Shown here one piece after another: positions 8,088-17,984 of a DNA stretch of 64,000 bases. Origin of the DNA: Planctomycetaceae bacterium (GTDB lineage: Bacteria; Planctomycetota; Planctomycetia; Planctomycetales; Planctomycetaceae). The translations under genes and the position numbers were made by a program. The stretch is taken from contig JACKHO010000002.1 of NCBI GenBank assembly GCA_020638955.1, forward strand, positions 806,001 through 870,000, read 5' to 3'. Under the pieces are notes generated by a model. It saw nothing but the letters and a program-made list of their open reading frames with translations, was not told the origin of the DNA and made no database searches. Within the stretch, counting starts at the first letter, position 1. Every line of letters starts with the position of its first letter.

Positions 8088-9920
8088 ATGCTGACTAGGT
8101 TTTCACGGGCTTTCGTTCTGTTTGTGGTCGTTGCTCTTGGACTGACGGTAAACGCGGCAGAGACATCGCATCCCAACGTGCTGTTGATCATCACAGACGA
8201 CCAGGGATATGGTGACTTCGGATTACACGGAAATCCTCATGTTAAGACGCCGCACATCGACGCTCTCGGCAAAGAGTCCATTCGATTCGATCGGTTCTAT
8301 GTGAACTCCTTTTGTGCTCCCACACGAGCAGCGTTGTTGACGGGACGTTATCCACTGCGAACTGGCACTTACGGCGTCACGCACAACAAAGAAACCATGC
8401 GGTCAGATGAACTGACGCTGGGCGAAGTCTTTTCTCTGAACGGATACTCGACCGGATGTTTCGGCAAGTGGCACAACGGTGAGCAGTTCCCGTACACGCC
8501 TCCCGGCCAGGGCTTTGGAGAATTCCTCGGCTTCCACAACGGTCACACGAACAATTACTTCGACCCCGTCCTCATTCGCGGGGCTTACCCCGAGCAACAG
8601 AAGGGTTACATCAGTGACATTCTGACAGATGCGGCCATCGATTTCGTATCGCGTCAACGTGATGAGCCGTTCTTCTGCTATTTGTCATACAACGCGCCGC
8701 ACTCTCCGTATCAGGTCCCCGACAAGTATTACGACCGTCTCGCCGCGTTCGGATTCGATCCCGCCGTCGCCGCTTTCTGGGGGATGTGTGAAAATATCGA
8801 CGACAATATCGGGCGGCTGCTGAAAGTACTCGACGAGCAGGGAGAAACTGAGAACACCATTGTACTGTTCCTGACCGATAACGGCGGCACCGCTGGAGTC
8901 AAAATCTTTAACGCCGGCATGCGCGGCGGCAAGACGAGTGTCCACGAAGGAGGCTGCCGCGTGCCGCTGTTTGTCCGTTGGCCTGGTCGATTCAGCGAGC
9001 CACGACTCGTCACACAAATCGCCTCGCATATTGACGTACTGCCCACGCTCATTGAGTTGTGTGAAGTGAATCGACCATTCGGACTTCCATTTGATGGCGT
9101 GAGCCTCGTTCCGCTAATGGATGGCAAGTCCGGCGATTGGCCAGAACGTGTGTTGTTTACGCACAATCCTATTTCGGAGTCGAATCGTTACCCAGGGGCT
9201 GTCCGCACGCAGCAGTATCGACTGGTCAGGGAGCTGCAAGGGCGGCAGGGGGGATCGTCAGCGACTCCCGATGATGAAAACAGTAAGCCGTGGCAGTTGT
9301 ATGACATGATCAAAGACCCCGGCGAGAAGGATGACCTGGCGCAGCAACATCCCGACGTTGTCGCTGACTTGGCCCGGCAGTATGAAGCCTGGATTGATGA
9401 TATCTCATCGACGCCGCTACGCCGTTTGCCAGTTCAGGTTGGTCACGCCGAAGAAGACCCGGTGGTGGTGAATGCACCCCAGAGTCTTCCCGAAGGCAAA
9501 CTGCACTTCCTCTCAGGACCCGGCTTTGCGCACGACTGGCTGACAAACTGGACTCAACCCGGTGAAACAGTGACATTCGACTTAGATGTCCAGCACGCGG
9601 GAACGTATTCCGTGACGGCCCTCTACAGTTGTCCGAAAGAGAATGCAGGATCTGACATCCGGGTGACGTGGGGAGAACAATCGCACGACTGGCATGTCGC
9701 CGCAGCACCGGAAGAAGATGTTGAGTTGCCACATCGTGACGAGCGTGGACGCGAGCGTTACCGCAATCGCATCTGGAAAGAAGCGTCGCTCGGCGAATTC
9801 GAACTCGCCGCCGGACAACATCAACTCACACTGGAGAGCGTCAAAGTGCCTGCCGGAAGCGTTATGGACTTCAAGGCCATTCGAGTCCAGCGAACTTCTG
9901 AGATTCCTGGGAAGAAGTAG
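8088..9920 (+). CDS. Secreted type I sulfatase with C-terminal beta-rich domain
   Basis: Arylsulfatase-family enzyme that hydrolyses sulfate esters, probably on polysaccharides. A signal peptide (RAFVLFVVVALGLTVNA) precedes NVLLIITDDQGYGDFG with the metal-binding aspartates. The cysteine that becomes formylglycine is Cys76 in CAPTRAALLTGR. FLTDNGG and the lower metal site follow. After the catalytic domain (about 470 residues) comes a 140-residue beta-rich region (TVTFDLDVQHAGTYSVTALY onwards) resembling a carbohydrate-binding module. I chose the ATG at 8088 because it gives a clean signal peptide; the frame opens at 8004. The natural substrate is unknown. Confidence 0.9.
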   Translation: MLTRFSRAFVLFVVVALGLTVNAAETSHPNVLLIITDDQGYGDFGLHGNPHVKTPHIDALGKESIRFDRFYVNSFCAPTRAALLTGRYPLRTGTYGVTHNKETMRSDELTLGEVFSLNGYSTGCFGKWHNGEQFPYTPPGQGFGEFLGFHNGHTNNYFDPVLIRGAYPEQQKGYISDILTDAAIDFVSRQRDEPFFCYLSYNAPHSPYQVPDKYYDRLAAFGFDPAVAAFWGMCENIDDNIGRLLKVLDEQGETENTIVLFLTDNGGTAGVKIFNAGMRGGKTSVHEGGCRVPLFVRWPGRFSEPRLVTQIASHIDVLPTLIELCEVNRPFGLPFDGVSLVPLMDGKSGDWPERVLFTHNPISESNRYPGAVRTQQYRLVRELQGRQGGSSATPDDENSKPWQLYDMIKDPGEKDDLAQQHPDVVADLARQYEAWIDDISSTPLRRLPVQVGHAEEDPVVVNAPQSLPEGKLHFLSGPGFAHDWLTNWTQPGETVTFDLDVQHAGTYSVTALYSCPKENAGSDIRVTWGEQSHDWHVAAAPEEDVELPHRDERGRERYRNRIWKEASLGEFELAAGQHQLTLESVKVPAGSVMDFKAIRVQRTSEIPGKK

Positions 9921-10052
9921 CGTGAAACCCGTAGGCCGGACCGGAGCAAACCGAAATGTTGCCGGAACTTCGGCCGCAGAATCCTCACCATTTGAATGCA
10001 ACAGGTCGGATCACACGATTGCCGTTTGCGCAGTTCCGGCAATGACTCTTAA

Positions 10053-11492
10053 TCAGAATAGACTCGTAATTGCCTCGCCCTCAGCAAGGAGGTTATATGG
10101 GCGGCCTTGCGTGTCATACGCTTCGAGATTGTTCACGCCCATGGCATGGTAGACCGTCTTTGTGACGTCGGCGGGGGTGAGGGGATTGTCCGCCGGGTAC
10201 TCGCCGAATCGATCGCTCGCGCCATAAGTCTGACCGCCCCGAATGCCGCCCCCGGCCAGGATGTCAGTCAGGCAGTGCGTCCAGTGATCACGCCCTGCCC
10301 CATTCACTCCACCGCTGCGGGGATCACCAACCTTGGGCATGCGTCCCATTTCGCTGGTAATCATGAGCAATGTCGAGTCGAGCAGGTTACGCTCGTTGAG
10401 GTCTTCAATGAGTGCCGAGAAACAGCGGTCGAACTCGGGCAACAAACTGTCTTTCAGACAGCCGAAGTTGTCGCCGTGGGTGTCCCAACTGCCGGCACTG
10501 CGGCAACGTTTGGCCAGCGGCGATCCGATACCATGTCCGAGCCAGAAGACCGTAATGAAAGGAACACCGGCCTCTACGAGCCGTCGCGCACAAAGCAGGC
10601 TCATGCCGTTCACTGTTTCGCCATAGCGTTCCCGCAGCTCGGGTGACTCACTCGATACGTCGAATGCTGCTGTCGTCTTGGATGACATGAGCAATGAAAA
10701 TGAACGTTGCTGATGTTGTGTCCAGGTACGGGCCTCCGCCACCGAGTCGAATTCGCGCCGTGCTTCATCCAAACTGGTCAGCAACTGGTGACGATTCTGC
10801 AGACGCGCCTCTGTCGTGTCCCCTTCCAGAATGAGTGCCGGCGCCTGAAATTCGAGCGGCTTTTCATGCGTTCCCTGGACGAACAGCGGGTCATATTCAA
10901 TCCCGAGTCGCGCTGCGAATTGTCCGGGTCGGGTGTACGGAGCACGGCTCGGCTTGTGCGGCAACGTAATGAGCCCGGGCAAATGCGGATGCGCAGGTCG
11001 CTTCGACGTAATGACGCTCCCCATGAACGGCCAGTCATCAGGGTAAGGCGTGCGATTGTTTCCCTGACTGAGGAACGTGGGGTCAGGGACATGACCCGTC
11101 AGGTTGTAGTAATAGCCAGCGTGATGATCGTTCGTGTTGACCGACGCGCCGACAGAATTCAGCACCGCCAAATGGTGTGACTGCTTGGCCAAAAGCGGCA
11201 AGTGCTCACTGAGCATTACACCGGGAGCTGAGGTGGAAATCGTCGAGAAGGGACCACGGTATTCCAACGGCGCATTGGGCTTCATGTCCCACATGTCCAA
11301 GTGGGATGCTCCGCCGCACAAAAAGAACAGAATGGTCGACTTCGCCGTCCCACCGCCCAGAGCTGCGCCGCTTTCCGCACGCAGACCCGCGTTCAGGCAG
11401 GCCGACCCAACCAAACCACTCGCCGACGCCGCCAACATCGCGCGGCGACTCAGTGGTGTACGTAAACCAGAGGGAACAACAGACCTGCTCAT
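10053..11492 (-). CDS. DUF1501 protein with Tat signal
   Basis: A 479-residue member of DUF1501, a family related to sulfatases/alkaline phosphatases and abundant in planctomycetes. The N-terminus has a twin-arginine signal (SRRAMLAASASGL), suggesting export of a folded protein. Landmarks are STILFFLCGGASHLDMWDMK, the substrate-loop region DHHAGYYYNLTG, and LLMITSEMGRMPKVGD. The ATG at 11492 is preceded by GGGAG with 5-base spacing. DUF1501 genes usually sit beside DUF1549/DUF1553 genes; this one stands alone, convergent with the sulfatase. Function is uncharacterised. Confidence 0.88.
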   Translation of the reverse strand: MSRSVVPSGLRTPLSRRAMLAASASGLVGSACLNAGLRAESGAALGGGTAKSTILFFLCGGASHLDMWDMKPNAPLEYRGPFSTISTSAPGVMLSEHLPLLAKQSHHLAVLNSVGASVNTNDHHAGYYYNLTGHVPDPTFLSQGNNRTPYPDDWPFMGSVITSKRPAHPHLPGLITLPHKPSRAPYTRPGQFAARLGIEYDPLFVQGTHEKPLEFQAPALILEGDTTEARLQNRHQLLTSLDEARREFDSVAEARTWTQHQQRSFSLLMSSKTTAAFDVSSESPELRERYGETVNGMSLLCARRLVEAGVPFITVFWLGHGIGSPLAKRCRSAGSWDTHGDNFGCLKDSLLPEFDRCFSALIEDLNERNLLDSTLLMITSEMGRMPKVGDPRSGGVNGAGRDHWTHCLTDILAGGGIRGGQTYGASDRFGEYPADNPLTPADVTKTVYHAMGVNNLEAYDTQGRPYNLLAEGEAITSLF

Positions 11493-11666
11493 GAATTCTC
11501 CCGACCACACTTCGGCAATTCACGTCAATTCAAAACGCAACAAATCCTACCATTTGATCGACACAAGAGACCAGCCGAGGTGGGGAATTCAATGAAAAGT
11601 TCGAGGAACGACCAGAGCGATTCGCAGGATCATCTAATCGTGATGTACTAAGTCGCCGCCAGTTAC

Positions 11667-12470
11667 TCACGCAACTGACTGAACCTGTAACACAAACGTC
11701 GTCATGAATGGCGTAATCTGGAACTCCTTCGTGACCGACAGATTTGCCGCAGCAAAGGTCTGCAGCCAGGTATGTCGCGAATGGAAGTGAAATGCTGCTG
11801 GGCCGAAGCAGAGAAAGTTGACGGGGTCTCGTAGCTGCTCAATAACGACAATTATCCCATCAGGCTTGAGCACACGTTGGGCCTCTGAGAAAAACCTCAC
11901 CCTTTCCTGTTCATGGCGCAGTTCATGGGCGGAGGCAATGGCGAACACGACGTCTTGACTGCTTTCGGCAACCGGCCAATCGTCGAAGGGAATCGACACG
12001 TTCGGCATTGCAGACGAATTCCATTCACGAGCACGCTGGATAGACGTTTCTGTCATGACGTTGCTGTCGAATATATCAAACACCGAAAGTTCCATGCCGG
12101 GATACCTTCGACGCAACGGAGAAGAAACAGGATCAATTTCTGCGTAGAGCAGAACGCCTGATTCTGGTGGACTGCTAAAAACTCGATCAGGCCACCAGGT
12201 GACCTTGAGAAGGTCGGAGGCATCGTACGTCAAATAAACAGCCAGTGTTGACGCGGCCACCAACCACGCAGCGACGCCAACGCCGCAGCCAAGAATCCAT
12301 CTCAGCAGAGGACTCTCGACAAAGAACAGCAGTCCGATGCCAAGGGCAATTGCAATTAAAGCGGTGGCAAAGAAATGGCGATTGAGACTGAGCACCAGTC
12401 GAGTCATGCGCATGGCGTAAGCCGGAAATTCGTGGAGACAATATGAATCGAACTTCCAGTCAAACCGCAA
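11667..12470 (-). CDS. Membrane-anchored methyltransferase-like protein
   Basis: A 267-residue protein with two N-terminal transmembrane helices (about 28-50 and 55-77) and a C-terminal domain resembling Methyltransf_11. Recognisable later motifs are DVVFAIASAHELRHEQERV and FFSEAQRVLKPDGIIVVIE. The usual glycine-rich AdoMet motif I is weak: the expected place reads LLYAEIDPVSSPLR with no GxGxG. A second ATG at 12413 would remove 19 residues and still keep both helices. Substrate and activity cannot be assigned. It is co-directional with the Na/Pi transporter, 102 bases downstream of it. Confidence 0.65.
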   Translation of the reverse strand: MRFDWKFDSYCLHEFPAYAMRMTRLVLSLNRHFFATALIAIALGIGLLFFVESPLLRWILGCGVGVAAWLVAASTLAVYLTYDASDLLKVTWWPDRVFSSPPESGVLLYAEIDPVSSPLRRRYPGMELSVFDIFDSNVMTETSIQRAREWNSSAMPNVSIPFDDWPVAESSQDVVFAIASAHELRHEQERVRFFSEAQRVLKPDGIIVVIEQLRDPVNFLCFGPAAFHFHSRHTWLQTFAAANLSVTKEFQITPFMTTFVLQVQSVA

Positions 12471-12572
12471 TCGACGTTAATCGTTAACATGCGGTCGGTG
12501 GACGGCCATGTGGACCGCTAAATGCTCCAATCCTTCAGGGGCAGCCAATGCGTTCTCGCGACGGCCAGCCCA

Positions 12573-14255
12573 CTACTTGTCGCCAGCGATCACTTCGGCG
12601 ACGTTTCGGGCGTGGTCGCGAATTCGGTCGTAAGCGTTGAGCGTATTGAGGAACGCGACGGTGACCTGTGGAGCAAGTTGAGTTGATGACAAATCGGCCA
12701 GGTGGTCCTTTCGCAATCGCTTAATCGTCTTGCGGATTTCGTTTCCAGGTTCGTCCAGAGCCTTCAAGACATTCTCGTTCTGGTCCCGATAAGCCTGGCC
12801 AACCGTTTGCACGTACTTTGTGATGAGGGTGTTCAGTTTGACGAGATCATTCAATTGCACCTCACCAAAACGGAGCGAGTCCTTTCGGAGTTTTTGATCG
12901 AATCGAAGGATGGTGTCGATGTAGTCGCTGATGGACTCGTACTCATCAGCCAGTCGTAGCTGTTGTCTACATTCGTCAGCAACCGCGTGTGGGACGTTTC
13001 CAGCCAGCAGGTTGGTGACGAAATGGGAGATTTCATCCTGCATACTGTCCAGGATTTTTTCGCGATCGCGCAAGTGCTTTGCGAGCGACTCGTCCGTTTC
13101 ATCCTGTTGCAGCAGCGTGTTGAGCCAGCCCAGCATTTTACCGCAACCCTCACCCATTTTCAGGAGTTCACTTCGTGACTGCTCGATGGCCAGCAGCGGT
13201 GTTTCCAGCATGCGGATATCGAGGTCGGTGAGGTGTGGTTTTTCCTTGAATGTCTTGGAAGGAACAATTCGTTCGAGTAGCTTGGCAAACTGTCCGACGA
13301 ACGGAATAAACAGCAGCGTATTGCAGATATTGAACACTGTGTGCGTTGCCGCAATGGCCGCGGTGACGTGCGGATACGACGTGACGCCATCAACCACTTT
13401 TTCGGCCGCGACATCGCCAGGCATGATGTACTGGATGAACTGAATGTAGTAGCTGAAAATTGCCGTGACCCAGAGCACCCCCAACACGTTGAATATGACG
13501 TGAAAATATGCTGCGCGCCGAGCATTGGTTGTCGCCCCCAACGAGGCCAGGTAGGCGGTAATGGTCGTGCCAATGTTCTCGCCCAAGACGAGGGCCGCCG
13601 CCGTCGGATACGAAATGATCCCCGATTCGGCAAGCGAAATCGTGATTCCCAAGGTTGCGGAGGATGACTGCACAACCATGGTCAGCAAACAACCAATGAT
13701 GGCGCACTTGAGCACGCCGAAATACGTGTCTGCAGAGAACATTTGGAACCAGGTTTGGAAGTCATCCATTTTCTGGATGACCTTGCACGCGTCCTTCATG
13801 AGTTCGAGCCCAAAGAACACCATGCCGACCCCCATGAAGAACATGGCCCAGTACCGCCAACGGTCCCCTTTCGAGAACAGGTAGATAAACGACGAAAAGC
13901 CCAGCAGCGGTAATCCGTACTTTCCGACCTTCAGAACCAGCACCCAGCCGGTAATCGTCGTGCCGATGTTGGCCCCCATAATGATGCCAATCGACTGCGT
14001 GAGTGTCATGACGCCGCTATTCACAAACCCAATCGCCATGACCGTGGTGATCGAACTCGACTGAATGAGCGTGGTCACCACCATGCCAACAATTGTCGCG
14101 AAGAATCGATTCTGAGTCACCGCGGCAATCATTTTCCGCAGGCCAGCTCCAGCCACGGCCTGCATACCTTCCGACATGTACTTCATGCCGAGCAGGAAAA
14201 TGCCCAACCCTCCGACCAGGCTGAAAACGAGGGTGGTAATTGAATGAAGGTCCAT
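12573..14255 (-). CDS. Na+/phosphate cotransporter with PhoU-like tail
   Basis: A 560-residue PNaS-family transporter importing phosphate with sodium. The membrane half holds two inverted repeats, each with the family's QSSS motif (TTLIQSSSITT and MVVQSSSATLG), plus GANIGTTITG and GENIGTTITAYLA. From about residue 340 the protein becomes a soluble helical PhoU-like domain, which in relatives links transport to phosphate signalling. The start MDLHSITTLVFSLVGGLGIFLLG matches the family. The C-terminal domain and length agree with the NptA/YjbB type. No Pho box was recognised upstream. Confidence 0.9.
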   Translation of the reverse strand: MDLHSITTLVFSLVGGLGIFLLGMKYMSEGMQAVAGAGLRKMIAAVTQNRFFATIVGMVVTTLIQSSSITTVMAIGFVNSGVMTLTQSIGIIMGANIGTTITGWVLVLKVGKYGLPLLGFSSFIYLFSKGDRWRYWAMFFMGVGMVFFGLELMKDACKVIQKMDDFQTWFQMFSADTYFGVLKCAIIGCLLTMVVQSSSATLGITISLAESGIISYPTAAALVLGENIGTTITAYLASLGATTNARRAAYFHVIFNVLGVLWVTAIFSYYIQFIQYIMPGDVAAEKVVDGVTSYPHVTAAIAATHTVFNICNTLLFIPFVGQFAKLLERIVPSKTFKEKPHLTDLDIRMLETPLLAIEQSRSELLKMGEGCGKMLGWLNTLLQQDETDESLAKHLRDREKILDSMQDEISHFVTNLLAGNVPHAVADECRQQLRLADEYESISDYIDTILRFDQKLRKDSLRFGEVQLNDLVKLNTLITKYVQTVGQAYRDQNENVLKALDEPGNEIRKTIKRLRKDHLADLSSTQLAPQVTVAFLNTLNAYDRIRDHARNVAEVIAGDK

Positions 14256-14706
14256 GGAAAGACATACCTGTGCGAGCGGGCTTTGTTAAGAAGCGAAAAA
14301 GGTACGATTAAGAAGACGCAAAAGTCTACCGGTCGGGGAGGCACGTTCCATTAGCGAGAACCAATTCACCAGAACTTGGACATCAATCAAGAATGGTTGG
14401 GCGACCATGTGTCCACTCATCGGCGAAAAGCGAGTCGGTAAACCGCCGTTTCGCCAGTCCATCGCGGTACCGCCCATGACACCTTGAATTTCACTCCATT
14501 AGCGTCGGAGGACGATGCCCAATCCCCTTTCACCGGCATGATTTGCGGAAAGTCTTCCCGAAAATGGGCTTAGGGATGTCCGCCTCTCCCAGCCCTGCTA
14601 AAATTCCCGGCTTGAATTCCACTGGTTCAACAAACGTACTGCGGCTCGATACGTTCCGCGTGTCGCCCAGATTGTGTAAACGTAAAGCAATTCGACGGAT
14701 AGAACG
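14256..14706 (+). other. Intergenic region upstream of aceE
   Basis: A 451-base divergent gap between the Na/Pi transporter and aceE. I see no convincing gene, RNA or terminator. The short frames here have no start signals or recognisable products. It presumably holds both promoters. Confidence 0.5.
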
Positions 14707-17439
14707 ATGGCAGTAGAGCAGAGTCAGGCGGCCGAAGGTGCGATTCAGGGAATCGATCCTCAGGAACTCGCTGAATGGTATGAGTCGCTGGAAGATGTCC
14801 TGCACCGTTACGGTCCCGAAAAGACACAACAGTTGCTCGTTCAATTGCGGGAACGTGCTTATCACCGCGGCGTGATGCTGCCGTTCGTGGCCACGACGCC
14901 GTACAAGAACACGTTGTCGCTGGAAGATCAGCCACGCTATCCAGGCAACCTGGAGCTCGAACGAAAGATTAAGTCGATCATTCGCTGGAATGCCATGGCG
15001 ATGGTTGTGCGGGCAAACAAGAAGACCGACAAAGCCGGGGCTGTCGGTGGTCACATTTCGACATTTGCATCATCGGCGTCACTGTACGAAGTTGCTTACA
15101 ACCATTTCTTTCATGGGCGTACCGAGGACCATACCGGCGACATGGTGTACTTCCAGGGACACGCGGCGCCGGGAATGTACTCACGGGCATTTGTCGAAGG
15201 TCGGCTCGACGAATCGCACTTGGAACACTTCCGTCAGGAAGCGGTTCGCGGCCAAGGGCTGTCATCTTATCCCCACCCTTGGTTGATGGAAAACTTCTGG
15301 CAGTTCCCAACGGTGTCGATGGGACTGGGCCCCATTTGTTCGATTTATCATGCCCGCTTCTTGCGGTATTTGCAGCATCGCAACATTCTCGACACTGCGA
15401 AGTCGAAAGTCTGGGCATTTCTCGGTGATGGAGAAATTGACGAACCGGAGTCACTTGGTGCCATTACTCTTGCCTCGCGAGAGAATCTGGACAACCTCGT
15501 CTGGGTGGTGAACTGCAATTTGCAACGGCTCGATGGCCCGGTGCGCGGTAACGGAAAAATCATTCAAGAACTGGAAGGCGCCTTCCGCGGTGCAGGCTGG
15601 AATTGCATTAAAGTCGTTTGGGGCGGCGACTGGGATTCAATTCTCGCTCGTGACTATAACGGCCTGCTGCTGAAGCGAATGGGAGAAATCGTCGATGGCC
15701 AGTACCAGAAGTACAGCGTCTCGTCGGGAAGTTACATTCGTGAACACTTCTTCAACACACCAGAATTGAAAGAACTGGTTGATCACCTCTCTGATGAACG
15801 ACTGGAGAAACTGCGGCGCGGCGGACACGATCCGGAAAAGGTGTTCGCAGCTTTCAATGCTGCAGTGAATCACAAGGGAGGCCCCACAGTCATCCTCGCC
15901 AAAACAATTAAGGGATATGGACTTGGTGAAGCGGGCGAAGGGAAAAACATTGCGCACAACACCAAGAAAATGAACCTTGAGGAACTGCACCAGTTTCGCG
16001 AGCGATTCAACATTCCTATTAAGGACGAAGACGTCGACAAAATGCCGTTCTACCGACCGGCACCTGACAGCGAGGAAATGGCGTATCTGCAGGCACGTCG
16101 CGAACAACTTGGAGGTCATGTTCCAGCCCGAAAGCCAACGGACGAGAAACTCGTCATTCCCGACATCAACTCGAAGTCCTTCTCTCGCCTGTTGGCCGGC
16201 TCGATTGAAGGCAAGACGATGTCCACGACACTGGCCTACGGCACCATGCTGATGGGGCTCATGCGTGACAAATCAATTGGCGAACGAATTGTCCCAATTA
16301 TTCCCGACGAGGCTCGCACCTTTGGAATGGAAGCGTTCTTCAGCAGCTACGGGATTTATTCCAGCAAGGGTCAGCAATACGAACCGGTTGATCGAATTGG
16401 TGCCGATGGGAAGCCGCAATTGCAATACTACCGCGAGGCAAAAGATGGCCAGGTCCTCGAGGAAGGAATTAACGAGGCGGGTGCGATGGGGTCATTCGTC
16501 GCCGCCGGTACGGCATATGCTAACCTCGGCATCAACATGATTCCCTTCTACGTCTACTACTCCATGTTCGGCTTCCAGCGCGTGGGCGACCTCATTTGGC
16601 TGGCTGCCGATTCCCGCTGCAAAGGGTTCCTCGTGGGTGGTACCAGCGGCCGAACTACGCTCAATGGTGAAGGTCTGCAGCACGAAGATGGTCACAGCCA
16701 ACTCGTGGCAACCACAGTGCCAAACCTCGTCGCCTACGATCCCGCCTTCGGCTATGAACTCGCCGTCATTGTCCAGAATGGCCTGAAGCGGATGTACGCC
16801 GACGGGGAAGACATCTTCTACTACCTGTCGGTCTACAACGAAGAGTACGAAATGCCTGCCATTCCCGAAGGTGACGGCATTCAGGAAGGCATCCTGAAAG
16901 GGATGTATAAACTCCGCAGCACCGACAGCGGCGGCGATCAGAAGGTCCGTCCGCAGTTGTTCGGCTCGGGTACAATTCTCAACTGTGTGCTCGACGCCCA
17001 GAAACTTCTGGCCGAAAAGTACGGCGTAGGCTGCGATGTCTGGAGTGTTACCAGCTACAGCGAGCTGTCGCGTGAGGCGCAGTCAACCACACGTTGGAAT
17101 CGATTGCATCCTGCCGAAGCACCGAAGCAGAGCTACCTCGAACAGACGCTGGCCGGCATTGAAGGTCCGTTCATTGCATCGAGCGACAACGTGCGTCTCG
17201 TCCCCGATCAAATCCGTCAGTGGGTTCCCGGCGACTTCACCGTCCTCGGCACCGATGGTTTCGGCCGCAGCGACACGCGTCCCGTACTTCGACGTCACTT
17301 CGAAATCGACGCCGAATGCGTGACCTACGCCACACTGGAATCCCTCGCACGTCAGGGCGGCTTCGATAAAGCCAAGCTCCCACAGGTTCTTACCGACCTG
17401 GGCATTAACCCCGACAAAGTGGAACCTCGTACTGCATAG
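14707..17439 (+). CDS. aceE: Pyruvate dehydrogenase E1 component, homodimeric type
   Basis: Thiamine-diphosphate-dependent decarboxylation of pyruvate, the first step of the pyruvate dehydrogenase complex. The 910 residues are close to the E. coli AceE length. Visible landmarks: GGHISTFASSASLYEVAYNH, the ThDP/Mg motif starting GDGEIDEPESLG and ending VNCNLQ, and IIPDEARTFGMEAFFSSYGI in the pyrimidine-binding domain. No lipoyl transferase (E2) or E3 gene lies adjacent, so the complex is encoded at more than one locus. The TAG stop lies inside a 7-base tandem repeat. Upstream is a long divergent region. Confidence 0.97.
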   Translation: MAVEQSQAAEGAIQGIDPQELAEWYESLEDVLHRYGPEKTQQLLVQLRERAYHRGVMLPFVATTPYKNTLSLEDQPRYPGNLELERKIKSIIRWNAMAMVVRANKKTDKAGAVGGHISTFASSASLYEVAYNHFFHGRTEDHTGDMVYFQGHAAPGMYSRAFVEGRLDESHLEHFRQEAVRGQGLSSYPHPWLMENFWQFPTVSMGLGPICSIYHARFLRYLQHRNILDTAKSKVWAFLGDGEIDEPESLGAITLASRENLDNLVWVVNCNLQRLDGPVRGNGKIIQELEGAFRGAGWNCIKVVWGGDWDSILARDYNGLLLKRMGEIVDGQYQKYSVSSGSYIREHFFNTPELKELVDHLSDERLEKLRRGGHDPEKVFAAFNAAVNHKGGPTVILAKTIKGYGLGEAGEGKNIAHNTKKMNLEELHQFRERFNIPIKDEDVDKMPFYRPAPDSEEMAYLQARREQLGGHVPARKPTDEKLVIPDINSKSFSRLLAGSIEGKTMSTTLAYGTMLMGLMRDKSIGERIVPIIPDEARTFGMEAFFSSYGIYSSKGQQYEPVDRIGADGKPQLQYYREAKDGQVLEEGINEAGAMGSFVAAGTAYANLGINMIPFYVYYSMFGFQRVGDLIWLAADSRCKGFLVGGTSGRTTLNGEGLQHEDGHSQLVATTVPNLVAYDPAFGYELAVIVQNGLKRMYADGEDIFYYLSVYNEEYEMPAIPEGDGIQEGILKGMYKLRSTDSGGDQKVRPQLFGSGTILNCVLDAQKLLAEKYGVGCDVWSVTSYSELSREAQSTTRWNRLHPAEAPKQSYLEQTLAGIEGPFIASSDNVRLVPDQIRQWVPGDFTVLGTDGFGRSDTRPVLRRHFEIDAECVTYATLESLARQGGFDKAKLPQVLTDLGINPDKVEPRTA

Positions 17440-17453
17440 TGCATAGTGCATAG
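17433..17453 (+). repeat. Three tandem copies of TGCATAG over the aceE stop
   Basis: TGCATAG is repeated three times perfectly, followed by two degenerate copies (TGCTGAG, TGCTGCA). The aceE stop codon is the TAG of the first copy. Copy-number change would alter only the 3' flank as long as the first copy survives. Confidence 0.75.
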
Positions 17454-17571
17454 TGCTGAGTGCTGCAAGGTTTTGTCGTTGCCTAACGGGGAAAATCTCG
17501 GTCTGGCGGAACTGTGCGCGTTCGATAAGATGTACTGCCCTCTTTTGGTTAGTCATCTTGGAAAACGTAAC

Positions 17572-17943
17572 ATGCCCAGCGGTAAGAATGTTTTTGGCAG
17601 ACCACTCATTACCTGTTCGGTCGAACCTCTAACCGGCTGGTATCGGAATGGCTGTTGCGACACCGGACCGGGTGACTCCGGACTGCATTTGGTTTGCGTC
17701 GAAGTGACCGCTGAGTTTCTGGAGTTCAGCCAAGAGGCTGGGAATGACCTCAGCACGCCCATTCCTGAGTACAACTTTCCGGGCTTGAATCCTGGGGACC
17801 GCTGGTGCTTGTGCGTCACGCGGTGGCAGCAGGCGCACCATGCTGGTATGGCTCCCAAGGTTGTTCTGGAAGCGACGCATATTTCAACGCTGGAGTTTGT
17901 GTCGCTGGAAGAACTGCAGGCGCATGCCGTTGTTGAAGATTAG
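17572..17943 (+). CDS. DUF2237 family protein
   Basis: A 123-residue cytoplasmic protein of the DUF2237 family, recognised by GKNVFGRPLITCSVEPLTGW, the acidic DTGPGDSGLHLVCVEVT, and GLNPGDRWCLCVTRWQQA followed by APKVVLEATH. The family is small and widespread but has no established function. The ATG at 17572 starts the conserved region; the frame is open 126 bases further upstream without family similarity. It lies between aceE and kdsA on the same strand, 41 bases before the kdsA start. Confidence 0.85.
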   Translation: MPSGKNVFGRPLITCSVEPLTGWYRNGCCDTGPGDSGLHLVCVEVTAEFLEFSQEAGNDLSTPIPEYNFPGLNPGDRWCLCVTRWQQAHHAGMAPKVVLEATHISTLEFVSLEELQAHAVVED

Positions 17944-17984
17944 GAATTCTGGTCAAAAGTGACCGAAGGTGAATGGAGTCAATC

